The notes beneath the pieces were generated by a model. It did not search any database, was not told where the DNA came from, and saw nothing but the letters and a program-made list of their open reading frames with translations. A stretch of DNA of 64,000 bases from an uncultured Pseudomonadota bacterium (GTDB taxonomy: Bacteria; Myxococcota_A; UBA796; GCA-2862545): positions 62,001 to 126,000 of the forward strand of contig CAJXTB010000015.1 in the NCBI GenBank assembly GCA_913061235.1. The letters are read 5' to 3'. The position numbers were made by a program, and so were the translations under genes. This document shows positions 61,824-64,000 of this stretch, one piece after another (position 1 is the stretch's first letter; each line of letters begins with the position of its first letter).

Positions 61824-62257
61824 TTGGATTCTCCGCCGCCTAGCGCACGTTCAAGAGCTAGCTCAATCCTGGACAAGCGCTCGTTCAACTCCAGACGCAT
61901 CTCCGCCGACTCAATGCGTGAGACCAACAGGGCCTTCTCCATCTCCACCAGCCGGTCATTGGAGTTGAGCAGCTGATCTTCCACCTTCATCAGCTTGTCT
62001 TCGAGCAGCGACACAATCGAAGCCAGTCGAATCATGTCCTTGCGCGTTGGCATGCGAGCCCGCTCCAAGCCTTGGTCAATAGCGTCGTCCCATGCCGTTC
62101 GCATCTGCGTCATGCTGGCCATGTTGTCGCCGAGGGATCCCAGAAAGGCGGGGTTCTGCATCATGCTCTCCCACCACTCGGTCATGCCCTTTTCCCACTG
62201 TTCATACAGCTGATTGCTCGCCTCATTTCCAGCAAAACCAAACGGTGGTATCGACAT
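61820..62257 (-). CDS. Short PhaE/PhaR-like PHA synthase subunit
   Basis: A 145-residue, largely helical protein with an aromatic N-terminus (YEQWEKGMTEWWESMM) and a C-terminal coiled coil (about 75-140). This resembles the PhaE/PhaR partner of class III/IV synthases, but family members are usually about 200 (PhaR) to 360 (PhaE) residues. Start at 62257 has GGGAG five bases before; the GTG two codons up is less likely. First gene of the five-gene operon; its identity rests on position and composition. Confidence 0.7.
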   Translation of the reverse strand: MSIPPFGFAGNEASNQLYEQWEKGMTEWWESMMQNPAFLGSLGDNMASMTQMRTAWDDAIDQGLERARMPTRKDMIRLASIVSLLEDKLMKVEDQLLNSNDRLVEMEKALLVSRIESAEMRLELNERLSRIELALERALGGGESK

Positions 62258-62292
62258 GCACACTCCCAGTCACCCCAAGAGCTTACTGAAAA

Positions 62293-62303
62293 TGCTGCAA
62301 TGC
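62293..62303. promoter_or_regulatory. TGC-rich motif between the PHA operon and phaR
   Basis: TGCTGCAATGC lies midway in the intergenic region between the two divergent units. TGC-rich sites are known targets of PhaR in Paracoccus. Weak evidence; the only such element I see there. Confidence 0.25.
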
Positions 62304-62369
62304 GTCAACCTCGAAAGCTGACCCCCGATGGGTAAGAAACGACATACACACCGCCGAGCGGAGGACAGG

Positions 62370-62894
62370 ATGCGCCACATCAAAAAGTACGGAAACCGGC
62401 GCCTCTACTGTACGAAGTCGTCTGCCTACGTAAATCTGGCCCAGCTGTCGGACTTCATTCGTTCGGGAGAAACCCTACAAGTGACGGACGCCAAGTCCGG
62501 CGAGGACCTGACCCGAGGCGTCCTGCTGCAGCTGCTCATGGAACAGCAAGGGTCAGACCTCATCCCCATGGGTCTGCTTCACCGATTGCTACGTTTCCAG
62601 CTCGACGCCCCCCTCCATGCTGCTGCGCTGCAACAACTGTCCCTGGGCCTGAGCCTTCTGGACCAGCAGCTTGCCCAAGCCGAGCGTCAGTGGCCATGGA
62701 TGCGAAGTGCCGGCGCCTCGGCCCCAGCGTCAGCGCCAGAACAGTCGCCGAGCACGCCCGCCACAGCTCCACCAGAGACCGCCGATGTCCCAGAGCAGTC
62801 GCCTTCTGACGACAGCTCACCAAGTGAAGACCCCGAGCTGGACGCTCTGCGCGAACGACTCGCCGCACTTGAGACGCGCCTGCGAGGCTCGTAG
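62370..62894 (+). CDS. phaR: Polyhydroxyalkanoate synthesis regulator PhaR
   Basis: A 174-residue protein opening with the PHB/PHA accumulation regulator DNA-binding domain (IKKYGNRRLYCTKSSAYVNLAQLSDFIRSGETLQVTDAKSGEDLTRGVLL). A Pro/Ser/Ala-rich linker and a short coiled coil follow. In this family the protein represses phasin or pha genes and is released by binding polymer. GGAGGA sits before the ATG at 62370, so I prefer it to the ATG at 62328. Divergent from the phaC operon. Confidence 0.88.
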   Translation: MRHIKKYGNRRLYCTKSSAYVNLAQLSDFIRSGETLQVTDAKSGEDLTRGVLLQLLMEQQGSDLIPMGLLHRLLRFQLDAPLHAAALQQLSLGLSLLDQQLAQAERQWPWMRSAGASAPASAPEQSPSTPATAPPETADVPEQSPSDDSSPSEDPELDALRERLAALETRLRGS

Positions 62895-62991
62895 AGGCGG
62901 CTCTCAGCAGTCGACTACGTGAAAAGAAACGTAGGTGGGCGGTTGTCGACGCCCCACTCGCGCGATTGCACCAGACGCCGTATGCTGGCGT

Positions 62992-63351
62992 ATGACACAC
63001 CTTCGCCTCCTTGCCCTTGCCCTACTGCTCCCTCTTTCGGCCAGCGCCGATGTCCCAGAAGGCAGCTCCCTTGAGATCCGCCAGGCCGCCCGAGCGTTCG
63101 CCTCGGACATGGTCAAGTGCTTCGGCAAGGCCCACAAGAAGCAGCCTGAAGCACGCGGTTCTGTGACGATGACCTTCGATATCTTCGAGCAGTACGCCAC
63201 CCACACCGAGGCTACCGCAGACACCGTCGGCATCCGCTCGCTCAGCCGGTGCATGGAACGACGCACCCAGAAGTGGTTTTACCAAGACGTCGCAGACGGG
63301 ACCTACACTTGGCGGTTCGACTTCCGCGTTGGGACCGACGCCAACGAGTAG
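62992..63351 (+). CDS. Small secreted protein, AgmX/PglI-like C-terminal domain
   Basis: A 119-residue protein with a signal peptide (LLALALLLPLSASA). MVKCFGKAHKKQPEARGSVTMTFDI...RSLSRCMERRTQKWFYQ fits the AgmX/PglI domain pattern frequent in Myxococcota, a TonB C-terminal-like fold with two Cys that may pair. Function unknown. Confidence 0.7.
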   Translation: MTHLRLLALALLLPLSASADVPEGSSLEIRQAARAFASDMVKCFGKAHKKQPEARGSVTMTFDIFEQYATHTEATADTVGIRSLSRCMERRTQKWFYQDVADGTYTWRFDFRVGTDANE

Positions 63352-63371
63352 TCGAACGCAAGCTGTCCGCC

Positions 63372-64000
63372 CTAGCGTCCCAGCTTTGCCGCACCGCGTT
63401 GCTTGAGGCGACGCAGCAGACGTGAGGGCAGCAGGCGGCTCGCAATGTCGAGCTGCCACGACTCGCCGTACACGTGCACGAGCAAGGAACGCTTCTCAAT
63501 GGCGCCAATGATGGCCGCCGCTACGTCATCGGGTCCGCGACCGTCCTTCGCAATGATGCGCTTGACGCGGTTCTGCCGCTTTTCGCCCTGGAACTTGCCG
63601 GCGTAGTCACCGTCTTCGCCAATGCGGGTGGGCAGGAAGCCGGGACAGATAGCCGCCACATGCAGGGTGTCGTCTTCCCACTCGGCTTGCACAGACTGAC
63701 TGTACGCCACGACCGCACACTTACTCACGGAGTAGGCGGACATCAGAGGCATGCCGGTGAAGCCCGCTGCCGACGCAATATTGATGATGGAGGCAGGCCC
63801 CGCAGCCGCGGCCATCTCCGGACCGAACAGCTGGGCGCCATAGATCACGCCCATCAGGTTCACGCCAAGCTGCTTGTCCCACTGGTCGAGCGTGGTCTCA
63901 AAGGCACTGCCAATGACAGCATATCCAGCGTTGTTCAACAGGATCGACAGGGGTCCGACGTCTGCATGGACCTCGTCACGCAGGGCGGTCATGGCGTCCC
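63372..64000 (-). CDS. Short-chain dehydrogenase/reductase, 5' end cut off by window end
   Basis: The last 207 or so residues of a classical SDR. NNAG, the catalytic Ser strand IINIASAAG and Y-S-V-S-K (Tyr/Lys pair) are present; the N-terminal Rossmann glycine motif lies beyond the window. Followed by CPGFLPT and a basic C-terminal tail. Substrate unknown. Confidence 0.85.
   Translation of the reverse strand, partial: DAMTALRDEVHADVGPLSILLNNAGYAVIGSAFETTLDQWDKQLGVNLMGVIYGAQLFGPEMAAAAGPASIINIASAAGFTGMPLMSAYSVSKCAVVAYSQSVQAEWEDDTLHVAAICPGFLPTRIGEDGDYAGKFQGEKRQNRVKRIIAKDGRGPDDVAAAIIGAIEKRSLLVHVYGESWQLDIASRLLPSRLLRRLKQRGAAKLGR

Noticed and set aside
1-64000. tRNA, rRNA, insertion sequences or prophage
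   Set aside because: I found no tRNA-like T-loop with matching arms, no rRNA sequence and no transposase, integrase or phage structural protein.

Overview
The window is chromosomal DNA from a GC-rich (roughly 60% by eye) Gram-negative bacterium, most likely of the Myxococcota or a related deltaproteobacterial lineage. The reasons are two secreted proteins with MYXO-CTERM-like tails (Cys-Gly-Cys, hydrophobic helix, Arg cluster), a large number of lipoprotein signal peptides, a transmembrane Ser/Thr kinase, a sigma-54 enhancer-binding protein and an AgmX/PglI-like small secreted protein. Genes are densely packed and many neighbours overlap by ATGA or TAATG. I saw no tRNA, rRNA, CRISPR array, insertion sequence or phage gene. 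The window cuts one gene at each end.

1-10.1 kb is a sulfur-oxidation island. It holds two persulfide-dioxygenase-type metallo-beta-lactamase proteins (one cut by the window start), a sulfite dehydrogenase fused to cytochrome c, a membrane fatty-acid-hydroxylase/sterol-desaturase domain fused to two rhodanese domains, a universal stress protein, a TsdA-like dihaem cytochrome, a porin, a single-domain rhodanese and a sigma-54 activator with no sensor domain. I read four good -24/-12 promoters here. At three of them (two of which share one operator) there is a TCGGTCA/TGACCGA inverted repeat upstream, and a related TGAGTCA/TGACTCA palindrome covers the activator's own start. This looks like one co-regulated persulfide -> sulfite -> sulfate system with thiosulfate chemistry attached.

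10.1-27 kb holds an MBL-like protein, a PaaX regulator overlapping a fatty acid desaturase, a 596-residue protein I do not recognise coupled to trmO, a 1056-residue M23 peptidase with five FW-like (NBR1-type) repeats, an SH3b protein behind a fifth sigma-54 promoter, several lipoproteins, a divergent inorganic pyrophosphatase, an LpqC-type esterase that has lost its catalytic serine, an ArnT-like glycosyltransferase and a 5'-nucleotidase.

27-46 kb has a 7-bp tandem repeat, a receptor-like Ser/Thr kinase with a beta-propeller ectodomain, DksA-like and GcvR-like regulators, large lipoproteins of unknown function, a D-aminoacylase with a companion hydrolase and BASS transporter, and a lipoprotein gene broken by a single-base frameshift in a G-run.

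47-64 kb has an aspartate-carbamoyltransferase-like enzyme, a metal transporter that fuses a ZIP-like half, an ArsP/SO_0444-type permease half and a His-repeat tail, a HAD 5'-nucleotidase, a yidD operon, a DnaJ/CbpA protein, and a five-gene overlapping polyhydroxyalkanoate operon (short PhaE-like subunit, PhaC, acyl-CoA ligase, two alpha/beta hydrolases) with the regulator gene phaR divergent from it. The window ends inside a short-chain dehydrogenase.
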